Positions 46,848 through 59,531 of a stretch of 64,000 bases of DNA are shown piece after piece (position 1 is the stretch's first letter; each line of letters starts with the position of its first letter). Source of the DNA: Adineta ricciae. Lineage: Eukaryota > Rotifera > Eurotatoria > Adinetida > Adinetidae. The position numbers and the translations under genes were made by a program. The stretch covers positions 186,001 through 250,000 of the forward strand of contig CAJNOJ010000152.1 of assembly GCA_905250025.1 (NCBI GenBank), in the 5' to 3' direction. The notes beneath the pieces are model-generated. The model saw only the letters and a program-made list of their open reading frames with translations. It was not told where the DNA came from and searched no databases.

Positions 46848-47747
46848 ATGTCACTGTCAAACAAAATCAAATATTTGATCATTAATGCGGACGATTTCGG
46901 ATATTGTTCAAATCGTGATTCAGCTATAATCGATCTGTTCAAACAACAGTCAATATGTTCAACAAGTCTTCTTGTCAATGGTTCTAGCGCATATCAAGCA
47001 TGTTTGGCCGCAAAATTATGCAATCTTCCAGTAGGTATCCATCTTAATCTAACTGAAGGTCGACCAGTGACAGATGATCTATTCAAAATTCGATCGTTAG
47101 TCAATACCCAAGGTCTCATGCATGGTAAATATGGTTTACGTAGAGAATTAGAGCAAGGAACTATCAGACGAGAACATGTTCAACATGAGATACAGATGCA
47201 GATAAATAGATACAAAGAATTCACCGGTGGGAAGCTCCCAAGTCATATTGATGGACATCAGCATATTCATGTTCATCCACTGATTGTTGAAAGTGTTGCC
47301 CGAGTTGCTAAACAGTATCATATCGATTACATTCGTGTGCCTAATGATCAGACGATTGATTCGTTCGAAATGGGTCAGCAGTCGTTCTATCGAGAGATTG
47401 TTCAAGAAGCACGAATGGCGATGAACGTGTTTGATCGACATTCGTTGATCTATCCGAAGTATTTTCTCGGTATCACGCTGATGGGTAAAGAGTTCACATT
47501 GGAGAATATCGAAAGATGTTTACAAATGTTGGAGAAAAATCAGACGGAAAACATCTATGTGGAACTGATGTGTCATCCAGGTCATCCATGCGATCGATTT
47601 CTTGGTGGCTGCGGAACTAATACTCCCGATGAATTTTCTCAGTCAGATGATCGAGAACATGAATATCGTCTTTTATCGAGTAGACAGTTGAAAGTTTTAT
47701 TCGAAAAATATAATGTTCAGCTCTGCAGTTATGCTTCTATGTGTTAA
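46848..47747 (+). CDS. YDJC: YdjC-family carbohydrate deacetylase
   Basis: Metal-dependent deacetylase of acetylated sugars. Single uninterrupted frame of 299 residues (human ~323). Motifs in order: LIINADDFGYCSNRD (metal-binding Asp), SLLVNGSSA, LPVGIHLNLTEGRPV (His), PSHIDGHQHIHVHP (metal His and partner), and VELMCHPGHP. Animal-type residues such as FGYC, the GGCG near the C-terminus and the closing EYRLLSSRQL resemble metazoan YDJC, so vertical inheritance is more likely than recent bacterial transfer despite the lack of introns. Start ATG at 46848 is followed directly by the core strand; no signal peptide. Confidence 0.92.
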   Translation: MSLSNKIKYLIINADDFGYCSNRDSAIIDLFKQQSICSTSLLVNGSSAYQACLAAKLCNLPVGIHLNLTEGRPVTDDLFKIRSLVNTQGLMHGKYGLRRELEQGTIRREHVQHEIQMQINRYKEFTGGKLPSHIDGHQHIHVHPLIVESVARVAKQYHIDYIRVPNDQTIDSFEMGQQSFYREIVQEARMAMNVFDRHSLIYPKYFLGITLMGKEFTLENIERCLQMLEKNQTENIYVELMCHPGHPCDRFLGGCGTNTPDEFSQSDDREHEYRLLSSRQLKVLFEKYNVQLCSYASMC

Positions 47748-48174
47748 AGAAAGTCTCGTTGTTTTCTCTTCGCTTTTGATTAACAGAGGCATGTTAGTCG
47801 ATGATGAGGTAAACGTGGATGCCAATCCATATGAATCGAATAGTCACCACGATACGGTTGACGAGCAAGTGGCCACGGACAGTTTGTATGACTATGAGTT
47901 CGCCGTTGAAAATGAACAGTTGGCCGATTGGGAAAGCGTACATTCCGTTTGAGAACAGGCTGATCTTCGGACACTTGAATATCCGTTTCTGGCTTTTCGA
48001 GAGCTCTGTTAACACCGCTATATTCTATAGTGAACAAAAGCAAAAGAAGAATATTTGGCGAGTTCTGAAAAACAATGAACCTTTCTCGTTTCGAATCGCT
48101 TGTCGATATCGATCCATCGATGGATAGAATTCTGATCGACTATCGTCTGCTTGCATAAGATTTGCTTTAGAATC
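47748..48174. other. spacer
   Basis: Several overlapping ORFs occur on both strands but none has a recognisable domain. Probably YDJC 3' flank and the 3' end of a decayed minus-strand gene. Confidence 0.4.
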
Positions 48175-48640
48175 TTATTCGTTAGCAGCTTTGAGAAAGG
48201 CGCTGGCGCCCTGTCGTTCAACAGTTGATAAGTCCGACATTTGTTCGAGATAATCAGGAACTTGTGGCACTTGAGCAGATTGTTCTAGAGAAAGCAGCAA
48301 ATTCGAGACGTTGTTCTCCTAGTCGATCCAGCAGAAAGTTATACTCACGTGATGGAGGACGAGCTGGTGGTGCACCATACGCATTTGGGATTTCTCTCAT
48401 TCATGTTCGCATCAAAACACTACAAAATATGACAAAGACAAGTATGCACATTAATTTCGGATGTGAATCAGCAGAGTAGTGACCATGTGTTGTGAGCGCA
48501 GTGTCAGGCTTGGACCAAATTGAACGCGATTGAGCACGAATAGTTTCTAATTCAAGGTCAAATTGTTTTCGTCGAGCCAATTGACAAAATGGATCGTTGC
48601 CATATTGTGGATGAGCTCACTGATCACTTTGACTGCGAAA
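48175..48640 (-). pseudogene. unrecognised gene remnant with broken frames
   Basis: Three protein-like stretches occur in order on the minus strand but not in one open frame. Around 48617-48460: HPQYGNDPFCQLARRKQFDL then ELETIRAQSRSIWSKPDTAL. Around 48395-48250: MREIPNAYGAPPARPPSREY then NFLLDRLGEQRLEFAAFSRT. Around 48260-48175: PDYLEQMSDLSTVERQGASA-FLKAANE and TAA. An in-frame TGA directly precedes MREI, and the last two stretches are in different frames. It may be a decayed gene or an intron-bearing one with unusual junctions. No family recognised. Confidence 0.4.
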
Positions 48641-49303
48641 TACTCGTGTCATCTTTAAGGGATGCTGTCAATAGTTCCATCGTACAGTCTTCCTATGCCA
48701 TTACATTGTCAGTTGTCATAGAAACTATCGAATTCAGCGGAAAGACCGCTTTTTGATCGATAAAATTAATTTAAAAATTATTGTTTTCTTAAATCAATGT
48801 TTATCATTCGTAAATAAACGATTAAGAAAAAGGGAGGAAAGAGGAATCGATTAATGGCAAAGGATCAGATTTCTTCAGCCAATGAGAATAAATATAGCAT
48901 GCAAGAAAAATGAGCAGACGAACGCAAAGGCAAAGACAAGAACAGGAAGCGGCGCGCTGAGCATGGCTAGTGAAGCCTTTGCACTTCCAATGTCAAATAC
49001 ATACTGATTGCAGATCTCGGAAGATAAAACTAGTGTGTCGACTTGTTTGTTGTCATTTCCATATATTTTCTAGATCACATGGTATCCTAAATCAAGACAC
49101 GGATACTAGTTGAACAACAATATAGGATATCAATACTGGCGTCGACCATAATCGCCCTACTGGTTCAACGGGGCTGCGGTATAACAGAAAATGCATTTCT
49201 ATTGTTTAATCGATTCGTTCATTGATTTCGTTCTAGGCTCCTACGAAAGACGGTCGTCTACTGTAATTAATTAGGCAAAAAATACGTACATAGACAAATA
49301 TCG
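48641..49303. other. RIM upstream region
   Basis: No supported ORF. It should contain the promoter and 5' UTR of the RIM gene. Confidence 0.4.
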
Positions 49304-52300
49304 ATGGATATAACACCTGATCTAAGTCATTTAACTGAAGATGAACGAAAAATCATCGAGGCGGTTATTAACCGACAGAAGGCTGAAGAAAAACAAGATG
49401 CTTTGGCATTACAGTAAAATATATGAAATTGTTCCATGTTTTTTTTTCTTAAAATTTGTTTATTATAGGTCTCGTATGGATGATTATTCAGCACCTGTGG
49501 CTATGGCTGGTCGTCGAAATTCACAACAAGCAAAAACATATCCTCATGGAAGTTTATCGAATGAATCAGGTGTTTGTTGTGAAGTATGTCAAAAAACGAA
49601 ATTCGTCGGTGAACAATCAGCAAGACAATGTTCAATATGTAAAAAACGTTTTTGTGTTCGATGTGGTGTACGACTAAAAGGACATCAATACAATAAGGTT
49701 TGCTTGAACTGTTCATTACCTCTGAAAACCTTTTCACTTGTGTTTTGCATTTCATTTAGACATTTTGGCTTTGTAATATATGTCGTCAGAAACAAGAACG
49801 TTATTTTTCTTCACGAAAACTGATTCCGACAACAAGTTCAGTTTCGCAATTGACCACAACTGCAATCAATACGAATAATATCAATGATGAAAATACGAAA
49901 AATATCTCGAAACAATATGTCTCAGATTATATTCTATCTCAGCCATTCGATAGCAATGAAAAGGAAGATGAAGAAATGAACATGAACAGAAATGGTGCTA
50001 ATACAAAAATCAATCCAACTTCTGCGCAACCACGGAAACGTTTACTTCCAACAGCACATATTCGACGTCAACAACAACAAAAAGAGTCGAAAGACGAATC
50101 GAGCTCCGAACACGAAGACGATGCTGCGTCTTCTCCGGAATCAGCTTCGAATGTGGATGATAATGAATCTGTGCCACGTGGTAGGATTTTCATGAGAATG
50201 TTTTTCTTGCGCTACATCTAGAAGAAGAAGATAATAATGATAACAAATAATTTGAGCATCGTCTTTCGGTCAAGAAAAGCCTGGTATATTCTAGGTCATA
50301 TGTTATCCAATGATGCTTGGCAAAAAGATGAAATTCTCGCCGCAAAATTGAAAAAATTTCTCACTACGGTGCATTTCATATAGATAAATTTATGTGATCA
50401 TTCTTTTTTCGTTCTCAATGCATGCACACACATACACACCCAAATCTCTCTCCTCATGTTATCGTTTGCTTCATCTTCTTCTTCAACTTGTAGTTGTTCC
50501 CATCGTTTGAATGTTTTTCGTGTCTATCCTTATCTGTCTAGTGAACAAAGTTGATGAAGATGTTCTTACATCATTACCATTGTCACGATCAATCCATCAT
50601 CCACAAATCCGTTTGAAAGAATTCCAATACCATTCACTTGAAGAGAAAGATATCGGACATGAAACAACATTGAAAGATTCAGGAATTGATACCGCGAGTT
50701 CGAGTACAATACTGAATGTTTTATCAACGGATCCATATCGTCAGGTCTTTACAATTTATTCTGATTATGGAGATCTTTGTGGCAATTATTGTTGTGTTTC
50801 GTGTCGTTTCTGTCTTGTGAATTATCGTTGTCTTCCATTGACGTTCATTATCAAAAGACAAACTATTCAATTATTTTTAGCCAACAACAACTTGGCGTTT
50901 CAATGAAAGTAGAACAGAACAAATCGGTTATGTTCATCTGAAAAACAACACATGGTCACCAGCGATTCGTGAAGACTATGAGCAAGGAAATATGGCGAAA
51001 GAGGACATATTCACTGCATTAGGTACATTTCTTTCATCTATTTCAACATATGAATATATTTGTTCATTCTTATGTAGGTCTAAAAGTTCAAGGTGGTGTT
51101 CGTCAGGAGAATGATGATGGAACTGAAACAATGGTTGCTGAAATCACTCGAGTAACACCGGGTAGTGTCGCTGACAATAGTGGTCAATTACAAGCTGGTA
51201 AGCTTTTGAAACAGTAGAAAAAAAACAAAAGACAAACGTCTATTTGTCATCATTCTCTCGTTTCTCTATTTTCTTCTCTTTAGGCGATCAAGTTCTTGAA
51301 TGGAACGGACAAAAACTAACAAATTTAAATTATAATGATGTTTATCGTATTATTTCTCAACATTCGATGCAATCACCAGATATACATATGATTGTTAAAC
51401 GACCGATCAGGTAAAACTAAGCAACAAACACTGATTTTCTTTGTGCGCTCAGTCGTCTTTTCTTAGTGTATTTGTGCCATGAAAACGACAGCCTTTCTAA
51501 TTTATCATATTCTCATGAGATCTCTCAATCCCCGAGGAATTCGAGTTTTTTTTTGTGAAAATTATTATGATTATGTTTTTTTCTCTCTTGTTTCATAGAT
51601 ATTCAACATTGTCAAATAACGAACAATCATTACCGAATCCTCCTATTTCAAGCATATCTTCCCAAGGTAAAGATTAGATTTCATGTTAATTATTTTGATA
51701 ATTAGTAGTAAGCATTTCATCGAGCCTACTTAATTGTGCGTCACTATTGCCGCTACTATCGTCTTTGCTTCCTTCCTTCATCACTATATACAAAAGAGGA
51801 ATAAGCAAAAAAAATCATAATGAACTGTACGGAGAAAAACGAAGCAGGAGGAGAACACGAAGAACGACGACACACAACAGCTTGGACAAATACTCGTTCT
51901 TTGTAAATGCCTTATACTTCATTCTTTTCTCATCTTTCGCTTCCTTTTGCCGTCGGAATACTAAATCTTTTTTTTTCCTCTTCTTCTTCTTCTCTTCGTT
52001 TCTTTTTAACGGCAGTGTACGACTCTCAGCAGAGTTCGTAAAAGAGAAGTAGAGACAGGGAGAAAGGAGGAAGAAAATAGTCACCAATACTATACTTCTG
52101 TTGCACGCCGCCCTTTTCTGCCGAAGTTCATTACGACAAACGTTGAGCTCAATGACATTGACAGAACAACCATCAACACGAATGGTTGTATTTCATAATG
52201 TCGTGTTCAAAAACGACAATGGGTGTGAGAACGATAATGGGATGATTTCCGTTGGATTACCAATCAAGCAGCAACAACAACAACCGGCACAACGTGTCGA

Positions 52301-55300
52301 ACGACCAAGTGTTCTTGTGCGTCTTTCTAAACGTCTCTCGAATTTATCTCACTCAACAGCTCCAACTGAAACGTTTCCACCTCTACCATTATCTCCGCCA
52401 ATAACAGTAGTCTCTTCAGCACCCTCATCGTCATTCGAACGACAAAATTCTTCGGAATCTGATTTGAGTCTCTCGAAATTAGATATAACTGATGACTACT
52501 CTGGCTTAGGCGGAAATAAATCATTAAATACATCTCAGCAAGCAAGTGAATTAGACATAACTGGAAGAAAAACATCTCTTTCAACGACTAGTCAAAGGCT
52601 GACTGAATCGTTTCGAAATATCTATTCACGTTTTTCACAAAAACGTTCAATTACGAAAACAAACACATCCACATCATCATTTGGTAGTAATACACGTCTA
52701 GCAGGCCAGATCTCTAATTCCAATCAAACATCAATATTTGACCATCGTTTCTTCTCTTGTTGTTCACAATGTTTTTCGACAAGAACTCATTCTTCCTCAT
52801 CTGCTGTAACGACATCTCCGCGTCGTTCTTTTTTATTTTGATAAAACAAATATATGTGAACATGTATTTTTTTTTCGAAGATATATATGTATATTTATAT
52901 TTATACCCAACTGTGTATATTTTATTTAGAACACGAGACAACAACAAGGAAGAATGAAAACAATATTCGATTACAAGTATACATCAGATTTTTCTCAGAC
53001 GAACAGAGCGAAGACAACCAATCAATCAAATGAAATCTTTTGTATTTTAGCTTTCCTTTCAATATCACACTCATCGACGAGAATTTCATGTTACAGTACA
53101 CGGTGCTAGAGATCTTCATCTTCAACAAGGATCATTTGCTTGTCAATTATCTATACAATATGGTCGAGATTCCTTGTAGGTTTTTGTGAATGAGACTTCA
53201 AGCTTGCAATCGAAGTTGACAGGAATTTATTGAATGACAGTTGATATTTTTGATTACTATGCAAAAATTTGACAATTTATGCAGGATGAAATCCACACTA
53301 TTCCCGTAGACAATTGAGAGATTTCCTGGATTCCATAGTAACACATGTATTGTTCGTTTGCTTTTTTATTACTTCGCTACTTAACCTTCCGTACAGTTAC
53401 TAATAATGAATATTTGAAAATCAAAAATCTCTCCTCGACACCATCAACATATCAATTTCCATCTACTCGAGGAGCAATATTGAGAAATGTGAAGTAGTGA
53501 TTTTCTTAAGAATAAGCTTGACGATGTTATAAACAAAATACTTGACATCGCAAACTAGATTAACATTGCCGTTCTTGTTCTATAACATTGATAAAAGTTG
53601 ATTAGTGTATCTCATGATGACTTTATGTAATCGAGTGACTATTGTAAAAGGAAAGGAAAGTTCCTTGGAATAAAACAAAAGAATTGAGCGAGTTCGTTGT
53701 TATGCAGAGAAGTGAATTCGAGAAAGAACTCCCCGTGGACCATTGTGAGCAATATTCATCATGTAAATAATACTTTTTACTCTCGATTTTGTTGATAATG
53801 TCCTACGGAGAATTGACTATGTTAATCAATTAGATTCGAATCGGCAAAATCCGTTCGAAAAACCTTGTTCTCTACATCGAATATCAACTGTCATTCAGAG
53901 AGAAATCAATTCGTTCGTTTTCGATAAATTCACGTTTCCCATCGTGTGTTTAGATCAAAGGAACAAAAATGTACGAAGCCACAAGCGTGTTCGTCTGGTG
54001 CATGTACATGGAATCAACGCATTATCTTTTTCGACATCAATACACTAGATAATCTTTCTCTATGGATCAAATTAGTCGATCTTGACCGTAATCAAGAAGT
54101 TCTTGGCGAAGTAAAATCTATTTTCGGAAAGAACAAATCAAGGGTTTCCTTTCATAGATTTGTATTACATTAACTGACGCAAATTTAAATTTCAATGGAA
54201 TACCAGAATGGTACACTTTGACACCGAAATATACTCCGACACGGCGTCTGCCAGGCAAACGTTTTACCCAAAGTGATAGTGATGCATCTGAACTCGAACA
54301 ACATGGTAAAATTTTTGTCAATATAGTCGGTTTATTTCAAATCTTTCATTAGAATCATCATTCAATCGCGTTCTTCCAACTTTCCATACGAACAATGAAG
54401 TATTACCATCAATGATTGACACGTAAAGAACTTCAAACTAATCATTCATTTTCTTCATATGAAATCCTGATTTCTCTTCTAGAACTCAAGCAAGCAATCG
54501 TAAGAGACAATTGCCAAATATTCCTGCAGCTCAATTACATGCCAATCGAGAAAAAGGTTTGTAAAAAGTAAACTGAAGTTCTTGTTTGTCTTCAATGACG
54601 TATTTCAGTTTCGCAAGATTTAATTCAAAAAGCCACACAGTTAAAACTACGTCTTCATATGCAACAACAACGGTCACTGAATGAAACGAATCTGAATGAA
54701 AAACGACAAATGTATGAAGATCGGATACAAATATTTAATAACGAAGCCCACCAACTACCTCCAACGGCAACACAACGTTCATCATTTCAAACTAGCAAAT
54801 CCATTGATACTGATTCTCCACATCTGCATCAAACACCATTAGTAACGAAACCATACGAATCCATGACGAATCTGGCACAGAAAACGCCCTCAAGTACAGC
54901 AATAGAAAATTCCGGTTTGAAAGAAAAAACCGCTTCACGACCTCGAATACCGATTATCCGAGATAAAAGCGTGCCAAATACACCGTATCTCAATCCAGCA
55001 TTAACCAGGCGTACAACATCAGCTGGACAAAATCGAGTTGATTTAGAGAAATCCAAATTAAAATCTTTTGAAGAAAAATACCGAAGAAATCCGAAAAGAA
55101 GAGGTACGAAGAAATCTATTGATGCAAACTTGTCTTCAAAAGTTCATTTTGTAGAACCTTCAGAAACGCCCGGTGATGATGTAGATTCCGACGGATCGGA
55201 ACTCTCCACTGTTTCCAAGATTAGTTCAGTTAGTATGTTATCAACGCAATCAGAACGGCCTCGAAACGTTCGAAAAACAGGGTATGATCTAAATCATCTT

Positions 55301-57179
55301 TTATTTCGTTCTGCACATCAAACGATCTTTACCTTTCGTCTCTAGAGCTCACACTCGCTTACATGAACATCATCATTTCCATCGCGACGATGAGGTTCAA
55401 CTAAACGAAGAAGAACTTCGACAGATTGCTATGAGTACACATGATACAGTGAGGCAGCCACCACCATCAACGACAGCATCCACGGCAGCAGCAGCAGCCG
55501 CCATCACTGCAGCAAAGCCCGATATGACAGCATCATCGACGCCGTTCAGTGATAAACTAATTAACTCAGCTGCAATGTCGAAGACAGATCCGCGTAATGA
55601 TGGAACATTATCTGATTCTGTTCTGAGTTCACAGCCTGGTGAATCAAATAAAAAGCGTCGTCCATCGATGTCATCGAAAGCACTTGTCATACTTGGCTTA
55701 TCAAAGAAGACAAACAGTACATCTAATCTTGGCTGTGGTAAATATATCGCAGATCGATTGCTGACGATACTATATGATTTATGATGTTCTCTTTTCTAGG
55801 AAAACGTTTCGGTTTTCAACGCAGTGAAGAGATCGGTGTTCAACCTCATTTACGTAGTCGAACGTTACAAAAGCAAACGAGTAAAGAAAATGAAACGCCA
55901 ACGAGTGCACCGGCAACAGATGTTTCTCAGTCGCCATTGGCACTGTCTCATCAACGTGATCAATATCATTCCATGCCACATGATATGAAGTAAGTCTCTT
56001 CACTTTAGAAAACAAACCGAACGACAATCGTTTGAAATTGAACTTAATTGATTGAATTCCCTTTCGGAATACAATACAATTTATCAAAGATCTTTCCGAT
56101 TCCGACTCGGTTAATCGAATTTCTCTTCGAGTAATCTGAACTTCTTCCCATTCTGTACACTGTACAATAGATCCTTTTTAGTTTCAAGTAGAATAATCCT
56201 ATTACAAATGCAGAAAAAAAAAACTTTTGTTTTATCCATTTATTTATAAATAACCATCAGTTTACGTGATTTTTCTCTAATGTTAACTGTCAGAATTACT
56301 TTCTGTCGTAACTAAAAGCAATCGATGTTTCATAGACCATGCCGAACCGCTTCAGGCATTGTGCAATAATGTACATGAAATGTCTCAGTTCCAAATGCTC
56401 AATTCGCGTAAACTAAAAGCATTTTCTCTAATTCATAGATTATGGTCCGGTGCACTTAGATTACCACACGAACATCAATTCGCTGACTTTATCGAAGGTC
56501 TTGGTGCTGGACAGTTAGTTGGTCGACAAGTTCTTGCTTCTCCCTGTCATGGTGAAATCCAAGTTGGTCTTCGTGATCAACACGGCTTACTCGAAGTGGA
56601 AATTGTTCGGGCGAGAAATTTACTTCAGAAAGCTCTATACAAAATGCCACCCGGTATGTTGATTCTTTGTATTCATATTTATTGATGAATTTACGTTTCT
56701 TTTATTCAAGCTCCGTATGTAAAAGTGTATTTACTCGATGGCAAAACTTGTGTTGAAAAACAACGTACACGAACGACACGTCGAACATTAGATCCATTGA
56801 TACAACAAACATTGATCTTCAAAGAAAATTATCGGGATAAAGTTCTACAGGTAAACATTCTGAATTGAATTTCTAAGAATCTATTCTTCGTTTCTAGATT
56901 GGTGTTTGGGGTGATTATGGAAAGCTAGATCGCAAAGTCTTCATGGGTGTTTGTCAAATCAATGTTGAAGATCTCCGTTTAAGTAGTACTGCAGCTCAAG
57001 TCTTAGATTGGTACAAACTATTTTCTGCTAATTCTCTGATGAATAATTATACGATTGTCCAACAATCACCGAAACGAAGAACTTCAACAGGAACAAATGA
57101 TTCAATTAGTTCTTACAAAACTAATTTCAAGTATGATAACCGCATCGATTATTTCCTTTTCGAATATGAATCTAATTAA
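49304..57179 (+). CDS. RIMS: RIM (regulating synaptic membrane exocytosis) active-zone scaffold
   Basis: Presynaptic scaffold linking Rab3 vesicles, calcium channels and Munc13. Domain order is complete. The Rab-binding helix and zinc finger are MDITPDLSHLTEDERKIIEA, then exon 49469-49697 with CCEVCQKTKF, CSICKKRFCVRCG and, across a splice at 49760, TFWLCNICRQKQE. The PDZ domain (~50881-51410) contains IGYVHLKNNTW, ALGLKVQGGV, GSVADNSGQLQAGDQVLEWN and VYRIISQHS. A degenerate C2A lies in exons at ~53051-53176 and 53955-54110 (LSIQYGRD; LSLWIKLVDLDRNQEVLGEV). A long Ser-rich linker follows. The C2B domain (~56440-57120) contains GEIQVGLRDQHGLLEVEIVR, APYVKVYLLDGKTCVEKQRT, TLDPLIQQTLIF and IGVWGDYGKLDRKVFMGVCQ, ending YKLFSANSL. 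More than 15 exons; several small linker exons (50.2-50.6 kb, 51.6-53.0 kb) are uncertain. Confidence 0.88.
52101..52841 (+). CDS. large Ser/Thr-rich ORF inside the RIM gene (alternative exon or nested ORF)
   Basis: An open frame of 246 residues between the PDZ and C2A parts of RIM, same strand. It is rich in Ser, Thr, Gln and Pro with no domain; segments include GLPIKQQQQQPAQRVERPSV and FPPLPLSPP. It ends in its own stop at 52839-52841, ~210 bp before the C2A exon. Most likely it is a RIM linker exon that normally leaves through an internal donor, or an alternative terminal exon giving a PDZ-only isoform. No family recognised. Confidence 0.4.
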   Translation: MHAALFCRSSLRQTLSSMTLTEQPSTRMVVFHNVVFKNDNGCENDNGMISVGLPIKQQQQQPAQRVERPSVLVRLSKRLSNLSHSTAPTETFPPLPLSPPITVVSSAPSSSFERQNSSESDLSLSKLDITDDYSGLGGNKSLNTSQQASELDITGRKTSLSTTSQRLTESFRNIYSRFSQKRSITKTNTSTSSFGSNTRLAGQISNSNQTSIFDHRFFSCCSQCFSTRTHSSSSAVTTSPRRSFLF

Positions 57180-59531
57180 ACTATTTATTTAGATTTTGAC
57201 TTCTTTCTCTCTTTTTCTTTCTTGGTCCCAATTGGCTTGTCGAGATTACATTCTCTGTATGTATTTATGTATGTGTGTGTCTTCTTTCTCTCTCTCTCTC
57301 TCATTTCTCGATATGATTGGTATGTATGCATGTAAGAAAAATATTTTTAGTTACAATTTATTTATGGATTATGCTTGTTTTCTTTCCCTTTTCTTCTTGA
57401 TTTCTTTCTTTTGTACTCTCGCTGGTTTTTTTTGACCAGATGAGAAAATAAATGTGTACTTAATAATTTTCCAATTTGATTCATAACGACTTCAACAAGA
57501 ACCATTCCAAAGATAGAATTTGCAAGTGCAAAGAGAAAGGACATTGCCAAACAGCAGTTTGACTACGGCAAGACATGCAGATTTCATCGGTGCGATTCAA
57601 AGGAAACACTTAAACAGAATAGTATGCTTTTCCCATCTAACTGCAATTTTGAGTAGGGTAAATAGAGTTAATCATTTGTCATCAGTATAGAAATAATCAT
57701 AATAATCAGAGCGGATATTTCTAGCAACTATCTCAAGATAAATAGATTTCTGTTTCGTCAAAATCAATATTTATTTGCTGAGAGATTGATTCTACGATCG
57801 AGTACAACTTCGATGTCTTTTCGGATAATGTCCAATGGAGGGAAAACTCGTTGACGATCAAATGTCCGTTATCACCTGAACAAACAAAATGGTAAAAGGC
57901 CGGATATTCCATATTAATTGATATTCAATCACCTCCCATATATAATGTAACTGGAAAGAGAGAAAGGAAACAGAAATCCAATTATCATTCATCATTTTAT
58001 TCAGCCAGAAATCTATCTATCTCGTTGGAAGTAAACTGACATGAAATATGGTTTTTCATTTCTATTGTTATCTGACACGTTTTCATCCGTAGAAATTCAT
58101 AGATCTCTTCGGGTTTTTTTAATAATGCATTTGTTTCCTCATAACACTTCTATTCTCTTTATCGGTTAAGTCGATGTTGAATGACGTTAATCCTCGAAAC
58201 TTAACAACCCTGAGCTTATGTTCTTTGCGATTCTTTCTCTTGACACTTCCGCCCTCTCATAATCAACACATATCTTGGCCAGGCGACTTCGTCAACAAGC
58301 CCTATTTTAAGAGTAGATAGTAACATTATTGTCCTTTGAGACTTTTTTTTTATAATAGATAGATCGACAAGCGAGAAAAGATAATAGGACAAGAAAGCAA
58401 AAAGACTATCATTACTCGTCGAATCACATAAGTCACACATACTTTCTTTGTTCTTGCCAATTACCTGCTATTATCTGCCACAAACGAACGAACGAACGTG
58501 TATACACACATTCATGAATGTAAATAAATAGTTATCGGAATGTAATTAGACACAAAAGAGAGAAAAAGACAATATAAAAGAAAGTTATTCCATCTGGTCT
58601 AGTGCATATATCGAAACAAATGAATTCATTGACATTGAATGACTTATATTCCACGACGATGACATTGATAGATAAGCAGGTGTCAATATGGAATCCTTTT
58701 AAGTATGTCTATTCAATTAGATGCATTAGTTCCTTACGATTGGTTGAAGTCAGGGAATCAAGTTCAGTATGTCGATGAATTTCTTTTTGAGGACAATCAT
58801 GTTGGACAGATGATTATACGCACTTCGTCTGGCTGAATGTGTTATGCCTACGCACTAATTTTTCCCTTCCGTTTCTTCACCCTTATTCGCATCTGGGACA
58901 ACGGATGAAATAGGATAAAAACCCGAAAAAAAAGAAAGGAAAGACGATGTAGCAACATACGATAGAAACTAAGAACACTAGACACCCTTTTCTCAATGCA
59001 TCCAGCGAGAAGGCAAACATAAAAAAATGGTAATTTGTCAATCAATATCCCAGAGATATTGATCTATTCTATCGACATCAAACAAGAGAAAGATAAAAGC
59101 TGATGAATCTCAATTCTCGCAAAAATCCGCCTCTTTCGAGCATATCATAATACTTGTGTGTAATAGTGTTACTGAGTTTATGTCACTCAAACTCTTCAAT
59201 CGATTTTTACTCATTTTTTATTTTCTTCGCTGTCTCTTGGCCTTCGTGTTGCCTTTTGTCTTTCATGTTCATGGAGATGATCGATGTCGATATAGTGTGA
59301 TTGTATTCTTTAGTATATAACATCGAATCATAGTTGATCGAATATAAATTAAACATGAGTTTCTAGCTTTTCCATCGGTTGTTGTTCGGTAGGAGGTAAA
59401 GAGACAAGCTAGAAGCAATTATAATATTTCTTTTTCCCTCTCTCTCTCTCTCTCCCTCTTTTTCCTCTGTTATTCTTGCCTCCGATCGTTCGATCTACTG
59501 TCGTTCTTTTAAGTAAACGGATCGATCTCCT
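57180..59531. other. long intergenic region
   Basis: T- and CT-rich after the RIM stop (57190-57440, AATAAA at 57447). From 57.5 to 59.5 kb there is AT-rich DNA with no supported ORF on either strand. A CT-rich run (59430-59460) precedes the next gene. Confidence 0.5.

Noticed and set aside
46848..47747. YDJC deacetylase as a bacterial horizontal transfer, because it is intronless
   Set aside because: Residues around the motifs and the C-terminal region resemble animal YDJC, and animals have this gene natively.
55431..55784. Alanine-rich ORF (TAAAAAAITAAKPD) as a separate gene
   Set aside because: It is the continuation of RIM linker exons between C2A and C2B in the same orientation.
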